Part shown: one piece after another, positions 1-11,740 of the stretch
How the letters are laid out: each line of letters begins with the position of its first letter
How positions within the stretch are numbered: the first letter of the stretch is position 1
Source of the DNA: Osedax fenrisi
Taxonomy: Eukaryota > Annelida > Polychaeta > Sabellida > Siboglinidae
NCBI GenBank assembly: GCA_964019155.1
Contig: OZ025244.1
Coordinates: 50,551,969-50,615,968 of the forward strand
Reading direction: 5' to 3'
Length of the DNA: 64,000 nucleotides
Program-made: the position numbers and the translations under genes
Notes under the pieces: model-generated
Seen by the model: only the letters and a program-made list of their open reading frames with translations
Told to the model about the DNA's origin: nothing
Database searches by the model: none

Positions 1-734
1 ATATACAAAAAGTACTATTATTTTAAATAATATGAAAATATATAAATTTATATAATTACCCTACATTGCTATATCTGATATTGATAATTATATATTAATT
101 AATATTATAAATAATGACAATGTGTATAATATTAATTAATAATTTATTAATAGAAAACACAATTCTTATTGATTCTGATGAAGATGGACAAATTGAATCT
201 GTAAATGGTAAATATAAAGTTAAATGATATTTATTGAAATTATATTAATCCTAAATTAATTATATTGAAGATAATAATGATTATGAAGTAAGTGAACAAA
301 TTTCAGAAGAACATAATCCTGAATTGCAAACTAATACTCACACTGGTATGTCATATACATATTGTTAAATAGTAGATTAATTTAAAAATAAAGAATATAA
401 ATTAATCTATTATGTATAAATTTATATTAGAAAATTAAAATTTATATTGATTATGCAATAAATTAATTGAATTAAAAATTATAAAACCACATATTTAATT
501 ATTTTACAGAAGAGCAACAACCATCATCATCATGTCAACAAAATAGACTAAATCTGAAGCCGCTTGAGGAATTATGTGACCGATACAATATACCTGATAG
601 GAAGGGTGCTGCGATTGCATCTATGGCAATAATGTCGACAACAATGGACACGACAACAAGTATATAATTGATAGATGTAAATTAAGAATAGAAAGAATAA
701 AAGCAAGAAAAATCAATGCAGATATACACTGTTA

Positions 735-1345
735 GAAATTAGGGGTAAACAAGAAGTCTCACAGGGGTAAACTAGCTAGGAGCAGTAGTTTACCCCTAAG
801 GGTAACTTATAATATGTTTTAATTTACCCCTGAGAGCATCATAGTTTACCCCTGAGAGCATCGCAGTTTACCCCTGAGAGCATCGTAGTTACCCCTGTGA
901 GCATCGTAGTTTACCCTTGATATAATCGTAGTTTACCCCTGAGAGCATCGTAGTTTACCCCTGAGAGCATCGTAGTTTACCCCTGAGAACATCGTAGTTT
1001 ACCCCTGAGAGCATCGTAGTTTACCCCTGAGAACATCGTAGTTTACCCCTGAGAGCATCGTAGTTTACCCCTGAGAGCATCGTAGTTTACCCCTGAGAGC
1101 ATCGTAGTTTACCCCTGAGAACATCGTAGTTTACCCCTGAGAATATCGTAGTTTACCCCTGACAGCATCGTAGTTTACCCCTGACAGCATCGTAGTTTAC
1201 CCCTGAGAGCATCGTAGTTTACCCCTGATAGCATCGTAGTTTACCCCTGAGAGCATCGTAGTTTACCCCTGAGAGCATCGTAGTTTACCCCTGAGAGCAT
1301 CGTAGTTTACCCCTGACAGCATCGTAGTTTACATTTAAGCGCATT
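735..1345. repeat. 22-bp minisatellite (TAGTTTACCCCTGAGAGCAT-type)
   Basis: About 23 near-identical 22-bp units run without spacers from about 829 to 1345. Units vary at one or two positions (GAGAGC, GAGAAC, GACAGC). At the left edge (748-820) the same AGGGGTAAACT word occurs in inverted orientation facing the array, so the first units can fold into a hairpin. It sits in an intron of the decayed gene. Confidence 0.95.
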
Positions 1346-2084
1346 GTAGTTAACCCCTGATCATATCGTATCATATCATATCATATAGATGCCTTAGTTT
1401 ATTGTCCTTATATCTGTATCTTAGTTTACATCTGAATTTATCATAATACATTATTATATTCATTTATAAGCTATCTATATATAGATTATTATTTTATCCA
1501 TATTTATCCATATTTTATCCTACATTTATTTTATATTTTGATGGACGAAATGATATAACTAGATTAAGAAATGGAACAAACAAAAAATAAGAACACATAA
1601 CGTTATTAAGTGAGCCGGGACATAAATATATAGGACACATTTCTCCACATAAATCGACATCTATTGAAATATATTCATCAATAATAAAGAAACTTGATGG
1701 AAAACTAAAAGAATTATTAATTGTCGGAACAGATGGTGCATGTGTAAACACAGGAAAATATAATGGGGTAATACGAAAACTTGAAGAATATTCTACTCAC
1801 AAAGTACATTGGGCCGTTAGCAAAAAATAATATATATTTATATATAAACATAATCTCATAAAACTGTTTTAATCATAAATAATTATATTATTTTCAAATC
1901 ACTATATTACTATAATGGTCAACATTTTATTTATATACATATAAATATATATATTAATTTGAAGACATTTAATATTAGTATCAATATCGTTAATATACTA
2001 TATTATACTAAACTACACTATATATTATATAAAGTATTACCTCATTATCTTGTTCCATTAGCTTTTTAACTGGGGGAATGTGGG

Positions 2085-2235
2085 CGCGTAATTTTTTAAC
2101 AAATAATCTCCATGCCTCCTGTCCATTCTTTGATATTGTCTATCCACATCTTATTTGGCCGGCCTCGCTCTCTTTTACCTTCTATATTGTCTTGTAGGTT
2201 TCGTTTGGATGGCCCCTTTGGTCTGGTGACATGAC
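2085..2235 (-). pseudogene. Fragment of the C-terminal tail of an RTE-type LINE reverse transcriptase
   Basis: On the minus strand one frame reads EGKRERGRPNKMWIDNIKEW, a typical tail of endonuclease-reverse transcriptases of the RTE-like group. A second frame then reads RLFVKKLRAHIPPVKKLMEQ. The frame change marks a decayed, 5'-truncated copy. It lies inside the phase-0 intron (1816-2941) of the surrounding pseudogene. Confidence 0.65.
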
Positions 2236-3902
2236 TATATAAAGTATACCATATATAATATCAAAAAATATAATAATAATTAATAACAATTAATTTTAAA
2301 AATAATAATACTATTAGGCAATTAATATAACCTATGTTAGTTATTTATGAAATGTTTCATATTTTATTGTTATAGATCAAATAATTCAATATAAATTAAT
2401 TATTTAAAATAATATATCTTATCATAAACACAAATTACACTAGTCTAATATTTATTTAACAATAATTTGTTATAAAAAACTAACAACCCAGATATATATA
2501 TTATAAAAATTATATTCAACACAACTTTATATATAGGGGATGGAATGAGGTAGCGGCCAAGAACTGAGTAGTGGTCATTTTAATAAATGCATAAATAGTC
2601 CTAAATATGATAAAAAGTTCTATATAAAATAATTAAATATCAAATTGTCGGTAATTTTTAAAAAAAATAATTAATTAATCTAATTTATTACGTAATAATT
2701 TGTTTTCAAATTTTAACAAAAACATGAATATTTATATATACTTATTTATGTATGTAAGGTGTGTGTGTATGTAATTAAATCATTGAATCAAATTAAGTAT
2801 GCATCATAAATATAATTATTTAATATTAAATAATTAAAAATATATAAATCGAATACATTACGAGACACCTATTACATATTATTATACTAGCGGCCACTAT
2901 TTATAGATATTTGATTATATTATAAACATATTTGTTTACAGATTTGTCAACTACATATGAATGAATTACCCCTTAGAAAACTATTTATTTATATAGATGG
3001 CAAACATATTGGACCTACCCCATTTTCAGGAGAAATAGGGAAACAATTAAAGTCTCTGCAAAAATTAGATATAATTAATTTTGAAAAAATCACATTCAAA
3101 ATTAATTTTACAACAAAAAATAACTGCGATGCAGATTATTTATATAAAATATGTAAATGCATAGATGCAGGAGTGGTAGATGATACTTTAAAAAATGGGG
3201 AACCAGGAAAAATGCACCATGCCAAATGGTTAACTCTGGCAAATAATATATTAAGGCTATACATATCGACAACTAATCCAACTAAAAATTTAAATATAAT
3301 ATCAAACTACATTGTAAGAGTATATGCGCCGTCATATTTTACAATAAAAAAACCCTACTATATCTGATGCCACAACAAATTTATTTTATATTATACAAAA
3401 TTCAAGATACAACGATATACAATATAGAGATATCATTGATGAGAGCATATCAAATAACTGTTTCTATGCTCATTCAGAGAGTGTTTTACTAAGCATGTTA
3501 AAATACAAGGAAATAGATATGAGAAGAAAAGCAATTATAATTATAATAGATATCAGAAAAAATAATAATACAAATATTAGAACTTTTGAATTACCAAATA
3601 TAAATTTTAATGCGGATTACTATTATGAAATAAATTTTAATATAAATATATATGAATCAAGGTTAACTTATAATATTGAAGATAGTACACTCAATAATGA
3701 CCTGAAAATGAATTTTGAAGAAATTACTTTTGAATATCCATGTCATAATCAAGCCGTCGAGAGATGTATTCAAGATGTCAGACAGGTTTCTCAAATGACA
3801 ACAGATGAACAATCTAGAGATGGGATAATATTGAATATGATCAAATCACGAACCTCGATGCCAACATTTAATACAAAAAAAGATTTTGTTTACAATAATT
3901 AA

Positions 3903-5150
3903 TTAAAAAATATAACTTCATTAAATATTTATGTCCGTGTATTTATTTTTTGATCATATTTTACTTTCCATTATATAATATTTTATTTATAACTATATAG
4001 TATTGTATATAATAACGTATATTTTTATTATCTGTTATTTATTTTTGTTATTATAATAATTTTGTTAACAAGTATTATATTAATGATTGAAATTATTATG
4101 ATAATTTTCAATATAGATCTCTTATAATATAATAATAAATATAAATAATAACCTTTAATTCTATTTCTTTGTAGTAAAACTTATCATTCGCAAATAATTG
4201 TCCAACACGACTTCTATCGAATCTAAGGAATTCAATACCTAAATAATTATATAGTGCAATATTAAAATAATAATATTTAAATTTTATATAATTTATTTTA
4301 ATATACACATCTAACATGTATATAATTTAAATATAATTTTCTTTACAACTTTTAAATTAATATACATATCTAAAACAATACCATTAATCATTTAAATATA
4401 AATATTTATATATTCTAAATTAATATTATATATTATAAAAATGTAGGTTCCTATTGTAAGTAGAACGCAATGTATTTAAATATAAGAAATTGAATATAGA
4501 ATTGTTTATAATAAATTTACTTTTAAAGACACAGTACTGTCTCACAAAATTGAAAATATTCAAATGAAATTATTTAAATCTATACCTACTTAATTATTTG
4601 AAAAGTGTTAGGGTACGCTTTTGCTTGCATCTTAGAGCTCATGTAAACTTTTATACATTTTTAGTTAAATTCATTTAAATCGCTCGACAAAACATACTAC
4701 TAAATTATCTGATATGTACATATCTAAAAATATAGTTACACCTATATAATGGGTGTGTCGAAATATTGTTATATATTTTGTGAGTGTTCCATTATTCAAC
4801 TTTATTCAACCGAGAAAAATATGAGTGCATTGGTGGATGGTCCGTTAATTAATTTGACTTGGCTGTACCTCGACCAAATAAAAGTTGGTCTAGCGAGTTA
4901 AATAATTTATATTGTGTATATACATATCATTAAAAAGATATAATTTAATAAATGGGAGAGTAATAACGTGTATACAAATATAATAATTGTATAGATATAC
5001 TATTATTATTTAACTAGTTCACACCAACAAGTAGTCAGATTATCTGGAAGATATTTCACGATATTCTTCGGATATTAGCGAGAATGTGTATAGGCTAATT
5101 TTTTTTATTTAGAACAGATAATGGATTTGACAATATTACGTACTTTTATT
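3903..5150. other. AT-rich spacer with no recognisable gene
   Basis: Only short open frames with AT-driven composition are seen. A slightly more complex stretch at 4600-4905 contains the inverted words ACCTCGACCA and TTGGTCTAGCG but has no coding signal that I can support. Confidence 0.6.
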
Positions 5151-5158
5151 GTAAATAT

Positions 5159-5703
5159 GCTAGTGATAGAAAATAATATTATTAAGTGTATATATCTACA
5201 ATATTGTATTATATATTATTATGATATATTGTATTTATAGTATATAATTATATTGTTATTATAATATTATATAGTTATATTCACTATAAATTAAATTAAT
5301 TAAATAGATGATATATATAAAATAAATTCATTATTGTGGATATCCGTGGCGAAATATCTGCTAGATAATATTGCTATATAGTTGGTATGATGGAATCTCT
5401 ACATGTATATACTATATAATATACTCTGATATATGGTAAAAAATAATATTATTAAGTGTATATATCTAAAATATTATTTTATATATTATGATATATTGTA
5501 TTTTGTAGTATATCATTATATTTGTATTATAATATTATATAGTTATATTAACTATAAATTAATTAAATAGATGATATTATAAAATAAAATAATTTTTGTG
5601 GATATCCGTGGCGAAACATCTGCTAGATAATATTGCTATATAGTTGGTGTGGAAGCAGCTCTACATGTATATACCATATAATATACTCTATTATATATTG
5701 TAT
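5159..5703. repeat. Tandem duplication, two units of about 270-280 bp
   Basis: The block beginning AAATAATATTATTAAGTGTA recurs at about 5169 and 5440. Each unit continues through GTGGATATCCGTGGCGAAA and TCTACATGTATATAC. The two units differ by scattered substitutions and small indels. Confidence 0.85.
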
Positions 5704-5721
5704 ATTAAATAAGCGGCTTAT

Positions 5722-6232
5722 GGAACAACCGTGAAATTTACAAACCGTACAAGAACAACCGTGAAATTATTTTTCGTGAAATTTCCAACCGTGAAATATA
5801 ATATCCGTGAAAATACAAACCGTGAAATAATTATAAATATATGTATTATATGGATATATATTACGTTTATATACTTATAACATAGTGTATGTATACTACG
5901 TATGTAAATAAGTATAAATATTATAAAAATATATATGTTATTATCATAATAATTATGTAAAATATAAAACCTAAATTATACAGAATATTTTCGGAAAATT
6001 AAAATCTAATTATACTATTAATTACTGTTAACGAATACATATGATACATAACATTAATTTTATTAAATTTATAAATATACTATAGTATATATCTATGAGT
6101 TTACGTAAATTATACGTAAATTATATATAATATAGCATTTGAATGCTCATATTGGCCGCCGATACTTTTGAAAGTTCAAGTAATGCGTTGCATATATGTG
6201 TCAATCAAATGTAACAGTTACGCTATATTGCA
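5722..6232 (+). repeat. Dispersed 0.5-kb repeat, copy 1 (CCGTGAAAT-rich end)
   Basis: The sequence starts GGAACAACCGTGAAATT and carries five to six iterations of an ACCGTGAAAT word. It ends with GGCCGCCGATACTTTTGAA and AACAGTTACGCTATATTGCA. An inverted copy lies at 27108-27607 with high similarity over its whole length, so both ends are defined by comparison. Clustered words at one end suggest a subterminal protein-binding region of a non-autonomous DNA element. No terminal inverted repeat was found. Confidence 0.8.
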
Positions 6233-6246
6233 TAATCAAAAATATT

Positions 6247-6331
6247 CTGAAATAGTAACATCTATATAAATATAATATATATATACCTTAGGTATATATA
6301 TATTATATTTATATAGATGTTACTATTTCAG
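6247..6331. repeat. Perfect 85-bp palindrome
   Basis: Two 42-bp arms beginning CTGAAATAGTAACATCTATA are exact reverse complements around a single central base at 6289. It begins 14 bp beyond the end of the dispersed repeat and could extrude as a cruciform, or be a minimal foldback element. Confidence 0.95.
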
Positions 6332-6405
6332 ATGTATTTCAAGTATAATACCTATAAATAAATAATTATGAAAATACGTGTATGTGTGTGTATTCGCGCG
6401 GAATA

Positions 6406-7509
6406 CCAGTAACCTCGTACGAATTATTTAGTAATCTCGTACGACTTTTTAGGTAATCTCGTACGAGGTAATCTCTACGAAGTAATTTCGTACGGTTTAT
6501 TTAGTAATCTCGTACGACCTGTTAAAGTTACTTTATTTCATAATTATAAAGATCTAATACGAATATATATATATATAATAAATGATTAAATAGTGATATA
6601 ATATATAGTATATACATAGTATATAATATATACTATATATATAGGCGTAGTTTATCTAGTATGACACGCCTATATCTAGAGGCGGGCGTTTCAACTACGA
6701 AAGCTCGAGCTTCGATATTGAATAAACTATTAGTCATAGTTTTTTGGCGCCGGTTTTTACCACAACCATCATAATGATTATGTTAAACATATCTATTATT
6801 AAAATTTCGTAATATAATAATTATTATTTGATAATTAAAGTATATATATTCGTGTAATAACTTAAGAATAAAATTAACTGAATATATTAAAGTCACCGAG
6901 TTTACAACGTTATAAATTTGGATATTAAGGGGATGGCACACGACGCCCGCCTCTCTATGTATAGAGATAGCAAATAATGGGTCTACGCAAAACTAGGCGC
7001 GCAGATTTCTATTCATTGAATTGAGCTAATTTTTGTTATATTCTATTCATTAAATGTATACACAACATATTACAGGACGTAATTTTTATAATATATATTA
7101 TATAACATATATAAGATTTAGTACCCTTAAGATTAGCATAAATTCATTCAATTTCTCATATAAAATAAATTTAACATAATAATTCGTACGAGATTACTTC
7201 AAATACTTGTACATAAAATGTATTATTAAAGTTAATCTAAACTCATTAACCGTATACATGATAATACTTATTCTTACTCATAAATGTATATACTATATAT
7301 TATATCACTATTTAATCATTTATTATATATATATATTCGTATTAGAACTTTATAATTATGAAATAAATTAACTTTAACAGGTCGTACGAGATTACTAAAT
7401 AATTCGTACGAAATTACCTCGTACGAGATTACCTCGTACGAGATTACCTAAAAAGTCGTACGAGGTTACTAAATAAGTCGTACGAAATTACCTCGTACGA
7501 GGTTACTGG
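6406..7509. mobile_element. Non-autonomous DNA transposon with long inverted termini built from a GTAATCTCGTACGA motif
   Basis: The element starts CCAGTAACCTCGTACGA and ends with the reverse complement TCGTACGAGGTTACTGG. The inverted arms extend about 220 bp inward (to about 6625, and from about 7265). Each arm holds several spaced iterations of GTAATCTCGTACGA-like words, then shared AT-rich sequence. The flanks (TTCGCGCG and CGCGCG) continue as an imperfect inverted repeat, so the true border may lie up to 20 bp further out. The 640-bp core carries GGCGGGCGTTT and its inverted partner but no transposase. I could not define a clean target duplication. Confidence 0.8.
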
Positions 7510-7707
7510 CTACCTTCGCGCGTATGTGTAGGATTGTATACATACATGTATATATACATATATACATGTACATATACATATATGTACATATACCTATTTG
7601 TGTGTTTTAATTAACAACACTTAAATGTGCGTGTATGTGTATGCGTGTTTGTATGTGAATACCACAGAGCTTTTGAATACCAACTTTCTCTCTAGCTCTA
7701 TGATGAA

Positions 7708-7813
7708 CCCAGCAAACAGTAATAGCAGCATAACAGCATATGTAATAGCCTCAAATGTTTACATTGTGCTATTATTCTGCTGTTAAATGTATATTATATT
7801 ACTATTTGCTGGG
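7708..7813. mobile_element. 106-bp foldback MITE, CCCAGCAAACAGTAATA family
   Basis: The termini CCCAGCAAACAGTAATAG and CTATTTGCTGGG are inverted, and the interior carries inverted AGCAGCATAAC / CTGCTGTTA words. Larger members occur at 24309-24811 and 24952-25215. AA flanks both ends, a possible 2-bp target duplication. Confidence 0.8.
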
Positions 7814-8088
7814 AATACACATATGTGTTTATATATATATATATATATATATATAGATTTCAAACACTTGTTTTACAATTTACACTATAAAAATTTACAT
7901 TTATATCATATATGTGGCAGGTAGAAATTTAAGAATCACGCATTTACTCATTGCAGTGGGAAAGCTTTGTTTATTTATAATCTATTGGTGACCTAGATAT
8001 ATTTACTATAAAATTCAACATACGTCGTACGTATATAATTGGTAATATTTCATAAATAGTTTCTTACACCTATATATAATTATGTAAG

Positions 8089-8690
8089 TACACTGTAAAA
8101 AATAACCTATAACCACAACGCTGAATAACCTATCTTAAAATGTCCCAAAATGGAAATAGGTTACTGCCTATTTCTAATATGTTTAACAGAGTGGTAATAG
8201 TGTAGTGTAATTTTTTTGGTTATAGGTTAGATAACTATTACTGATTTATTGAATGCGTGATTATAGGTTAGTGCACATTTTTTGCTTATAGGTTCGTGAC
8301 CTATTACTGATCTATTGAATGAGTGGTTATAGGTTAGGTCATATTTTGTGGTTATAGGTTCGTGACCTATAACCACAACGCTGAATAACCTATCTTAAAA
8401 TGTCCCAAAATGGAAATAGGTTACTGCCTATTTCCAATATGTTTAACAGGGTGGTAATAGGGTAGTGTAATTTTTTTGAATATAGGTTAGATACCTATTA
8501 CTGATCTATTGAATGCGTGGTTATAGGTTAGCGCACATTTTGTGGTTATAGGTTCATGACCTATTATTGATCTATTGAATGAGTGGTTATAGGTTAGTAC
8601 ACATTTTGTGGTTATAGGTTAGTGGCCTATTACTTATCTATTGAATGCGTGGTTATAGGTTTGTGATTTATTACTGATATATATATATAT
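8089..8690. repeat. Tandem repeat of a 260-bp unit rich in GGTTATAGGTTA words
   Basis: The segment beginning CCTATAACCACAACGCTGAA recurs at 8106 and 8366, a 260-bp period. Inside each unit a shorter unit of about 60 bp (GTGGTTATAGGTTAGT) repeats. The left edge is TACACTGTAAAAAATAACC, which matches the inverted edge of a related element at 26661-26860. Confidence 0.85.
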
Positions 8691-8739
8691 AATTTGAACA
8701 ATCCATGAATAAGCAAATTTACGTTATAAACTACTTGGC

Positions 8740-9062
8740 TACCAGCCTACCTAGAATGACCACAAACACATCATGGAAAGACAAGATTACCAACATACAA
8801 AGTATATGGAATGCCAAAGATCAATTAGGTAATTAAACAAAGAATATTGCAACTAATAGGACACTGCATAAGGTACACCGATGAAGTAGTGCACAATTAA
8901 TGTTATGGAAGCCAAAGAATGGCATTCCATACAACATACGTATACGAAACAGGGAGACAACCCACAACATCTTTATACATTATAAAGAAACATTGGGTCT
9001 GTTAAGAAGATAAATTACGAACACTGATGACGGACCGAATAAGATGGAAAATAATGAATGAA
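8740..9062 (+). pseudogene. 3' fragment of an RTE-type LINE with an (AATG)n tail
   Basis: Several frames give fragments typical of the C-terminal region of RTE-like reverse transcriptases: QLIGHCIRYTDEVVHN and then LRTLMTDRIRWKIMNE. Stops and frame changes break the reading. The block is followed directly by AATGAATGAATGAATGAAT at 9047-9069, like a LINE 3' microsatellite tail. Confidence 0.6.
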
Positions 9063-9251
9063 TGAATGAATATTTATTTACTGAATATTTAATTAATATA
9101 CAGAAGGATATTCAGAAGCTATACGTAGCTTATATTAAGAATATCCTTATAACAACAATATTAAATATTTAATATATAATAATAATTATGAAATAAGAAA
9201 ATGTAATAACAAAAATGGTGTAATACAAGATATTTATATCGAATATACATA

Positions 9252-9470
<219 letters not shown>

Positions 9471-9521
9471 TATGTACATATATTACAAAATATTATAAAA
9501 GATATGAATTTTTAATATAGA

Positions 9522-10896
9522 TTAGAGATTACATAATATTAAATATTTAATTTTTGAACAAAATTGGTTAAGTGTGGTTTGACTATTGTATGATTTTATA
9601 TGTATCGGTAGATTATTCCAGCAAATGGGTCCATAATAAGTTATATTAAACTTTTTTGCATTGGTATTAACTAAAGGTATTTTAAATTTGTTATTATCGC
9701 GCATATTATAAGTAGAGTCTTGTAATTTAAATAAATTTATAATTGTTGTTGAAATTTGATAATTTTTAATCCTAAACATAATTTTACAGGCATTATAGAA
9801 TATTATTTCTTTAAAAGTTAAAATGTGTTGTTCTTTGTAAATATTATCCACATTAGTTCTATTTTTTTGACGATATAATATTCTTATAGCTTTATTTTTA
9901 GCTATACTTATTTGTTTTGATGTTGCATCATAATTATTCCCCCTTATATGTGTACAATAAATAATATGGCAATGAAATACAGAATAATATATTAGTTTTA
10001 AAATATTGATGAGTAAAATATTATTTAGTTTTCTTAGAATTGATAATCCATAATAAAGTTTAGATTTAACCATATTAGTATGTAGTTTCCAATTCATGTT
10101 CGAATCAATAATTACACCAAGGAGTTTTATTGAGTTTTTTTGAATAATGACAATATTATTTAATATAATAGATAATTTTGCTTTATTATTATTAAATATT
10201 AAATAGCTAGTTTTGCTTAAATTAATTGTCAATTTATTTAATGATAGCCATATATCAAGATTTTTTAAAGTTTTATTCATGGAATTTTCCATAGAATCAA
10301 TATTATTTTCACGGAATATAATAGAAGTGTCATCAGCGAATAAAACAAAATGGCCTTGTGTTTTAATATTGACTATGTCATTTATAAATATTAAAAATAA
10401 TAGGGGACCGAGGACAGATCCTTGAGGGACACCAAACTTAATATTCTTTATTTGTGATTTAGACTTATTGAATATTACAAATTGATTTCTATTATTAAGA
10501 AAAGATATTAATAATTTTAAAGCAACTCCTCTGAAACCATACTTCTCTAACTTATTTATTAATAGATCATGACTGATGGAGTCGAATGCTTTCTTTAGAT
10601 CTATAGATATAGCTGCACAATATTTCATTTTATTTGAAGCTATGGTTCCGGTTAGGTCAGTCAATGCATCGGAAGTTGAAACTCCTTTTTTAAAACCAAA
10701 TTGTGATTTATTAATTATTTTATTTTTTTCCATAAAATCTATATATCTAGATTTTAAGACTTTTTCTAACATTTTTGAGAAAGATGATAATAGAGAAATT
10801 GGCCTATAATTAGAAGGATCATCAATATTACCAGATTTATATTTAGTTACGACTTTAGCAGTTTTTAGACAATTAGGAAATATACCTTGTTGTATA
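9522..10896 (-). CDS. LINE A ORF2, C-terminal part: reverse transcriptase (Jockey/CR1-type)
   Basis: This encodes the reverse transcriptase of a non-LTR retrotransposon, which primes cDNA synthesis at nicked target DNA. Visible motifs in order are NYRPISLL-type finger residues (about 10800), QFGFKKGVSTSDALTDL, AISIDLKKAFDSISHDLL, FGVPQGSVLGPLLFLIFIND, the catalytic FADDTSI, LNKLTINLSKT, KLLGVIID and the C-terminal WNNLPIHIK. The frame is open from the Gypsy insertion at 10900 down to TAA at 9522-9524. It begins as a continuation of the endonuclease ORF at 15101-16731: removing the inserted LTR element plus one CATA target copy leaves 3006 nt, exactly 1002 codons including the stop. The enzyme was therefore intact when the LTR element landed. 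The ATG at 10772 is internal. Confidence 0.9.
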
Positions 10897-10900
10897 CATA

Positions 10901-11298
10901 TGTTATAGAGTGAGTCATGATAGGTTTAGATTGTATAAGAGCGCCTCGACTGCGAACGTATATTGTAGCTATCGCAATCGGCATTCCATAAATACACTGC
11001 CACTATCCGATGCACTGGAGTGGAACGCGTTCAGTAAATATTGATTCGTGTTTATGTTATTTGTTTCATTCTGATTTTGGACACCAAACGTATAGTGTCA
11101 GTTATTTACTAACTAATATAGAATCGACGAACCCGCATACACGGTAAACTATTATTATTATATTATTGTTATTATTATTATTATTATTACATACTATCCT
11201 ATATAGGTTGATACTGAATAAAGTTGATTAAAATAGAAACACAGTTGTTCTTTCTTCTGTGGATAACAGTACTACGTCTATACGGCGACCGTACAACA
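10901..11298 (+). repeat. 5' long terminal repeat
   Basis: 398 bp, TG...CA ends, 2 mismatches to the 3' copy. It contains a (TTA)n stretch at 11151-11188 and the transcription control region expected of an LTR, though I cannot mark a definite TATA box or cap site. Confidence 0.95.
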
Positions 11299-11299
11299 T

Positions 11300-11310
11300 T
11301 GGTGACAGCG
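11300..11310 (+). promoter_or_regulatory. Primer-binding site
   Basis: TGGTGACAGCG starts one base after the 5' LTR. The TGG start is complementary to the CCA end of a tRNA primer. I cannot assign the tRNA without a search. Confidence 0.7.
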
Positions 11311-11345
11311 GCTACTATTATCTCAACTGTAGACAACCGTGTATC

Positions 11346-11635
11346 GACGCCACGAGAAACCCGGAAGGACAACTGATACCCGGTAAAGCAGACGCCACGA
11401 GAAACCCGGAAGTACCAATCGGTACCCGGTATCATACACAACGGTGTATCGACGCCACGAGAAACCCGGAAGGACAACTGGTACCCGGTAAAAGAAGACG
11501 CCACGAGAAACCCGGAAGGACAACTGATACCCGGTAAATCAGACGCCACGAGAAACCCGGAAGGACAACTGGTACCCGGTAAAGCAGACGCCACGAGAAA
11601 CCCGGAAGTACCAATCGGTACCCGGTATCATACGT
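11346..11635 (+). repeat. Tandem repeats in the Gypsy leader, 45-60 bp units
   Basis: Six units start with GACGCCACGAGAAACCCGGA at 11346, 11391, 11451, 11497, 11542 and 11587 (spacings 45, 60, 46, 45 and 45). Each contains GGTACCCGGTA or a close variant. The open frames that cross this block on both strands are by-products of the periodicity. A GC-rich repeated leader before gag could be a packaging or translation-control region. Confidence 0.9.
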
Positions 11636-11740
11636 TAGTGTATTTATTGAGTGCGTGATTGTGGTAGCTAAGTGCAATATACGTGGACTGTTTCAGTGAC
11701 CTATTTAACATTTTTTTTTGCTTTTGTAACTAAAACTATC

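Larger units (their letters stand above)
154..3902 (+). pseudogene. Decayed multi-exon gene of an uncharacterised invertebrate family (GTDG / LHxNELPLR / CHxQAVER)
   Basis: Five coding blocks follow one another with matching splice phases: about 154-207 (donor GTAAAT, phase 1), 271-345 (donor GTATGT, phase 1), 510 to about 720 (acceptor TTTTACAG), about 1485-1815 (donor GTTAGC, phase 0) and 2942-3902 (acceptor TTTGTTTACAG, phase 0). They encode, in order, an acidic N-terminus, an LEELCDRYNIPDRKGAAIA block, LLSEPGHKYIGH and VGTDGACVNTG, then ICQLHMNELPLRKLF, MHHAKWLTLANNILRLY and CHNQAVER near the C-terminus. From memory this matches a family of unknown function in cnidarians, aphids and other invertebrates. 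Its spaced Asp, Asp and Glu positions hint at a transposase-like fold, but that is inference. Breaks: a one-base shift near 660, an in-frame TAA at 1588-1590, and a one-base shift in the seven-A run near 3345-3352. A 22-bp minisatellite occupies the third intron. The retained introns show it is not a processed copy. Confidence 0.75.

Noticed and set aside
735..1345. CRISPR-like regular spacing of a 22-bp unit
   Set aside because: Units are head-to-tail with no spacers, in a eukaryotic intron.
1515..1751. 78-residue minus-strand frame
   Set aside because: Antisense of the conserved LLSEPG...GTDG exon on the plus strand.
10213..10809. Plus-strand frames of 70-77 residues
   Set aside because: Antisense of the LINE A reverse transcriptase.
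11199..11677. Frames across the Gypsy leader repeats (GFSWRR and EKPGRTTDTR types)
   Set aside because: Products of 45-bp tandem units; open in both directions and running into the LTR.
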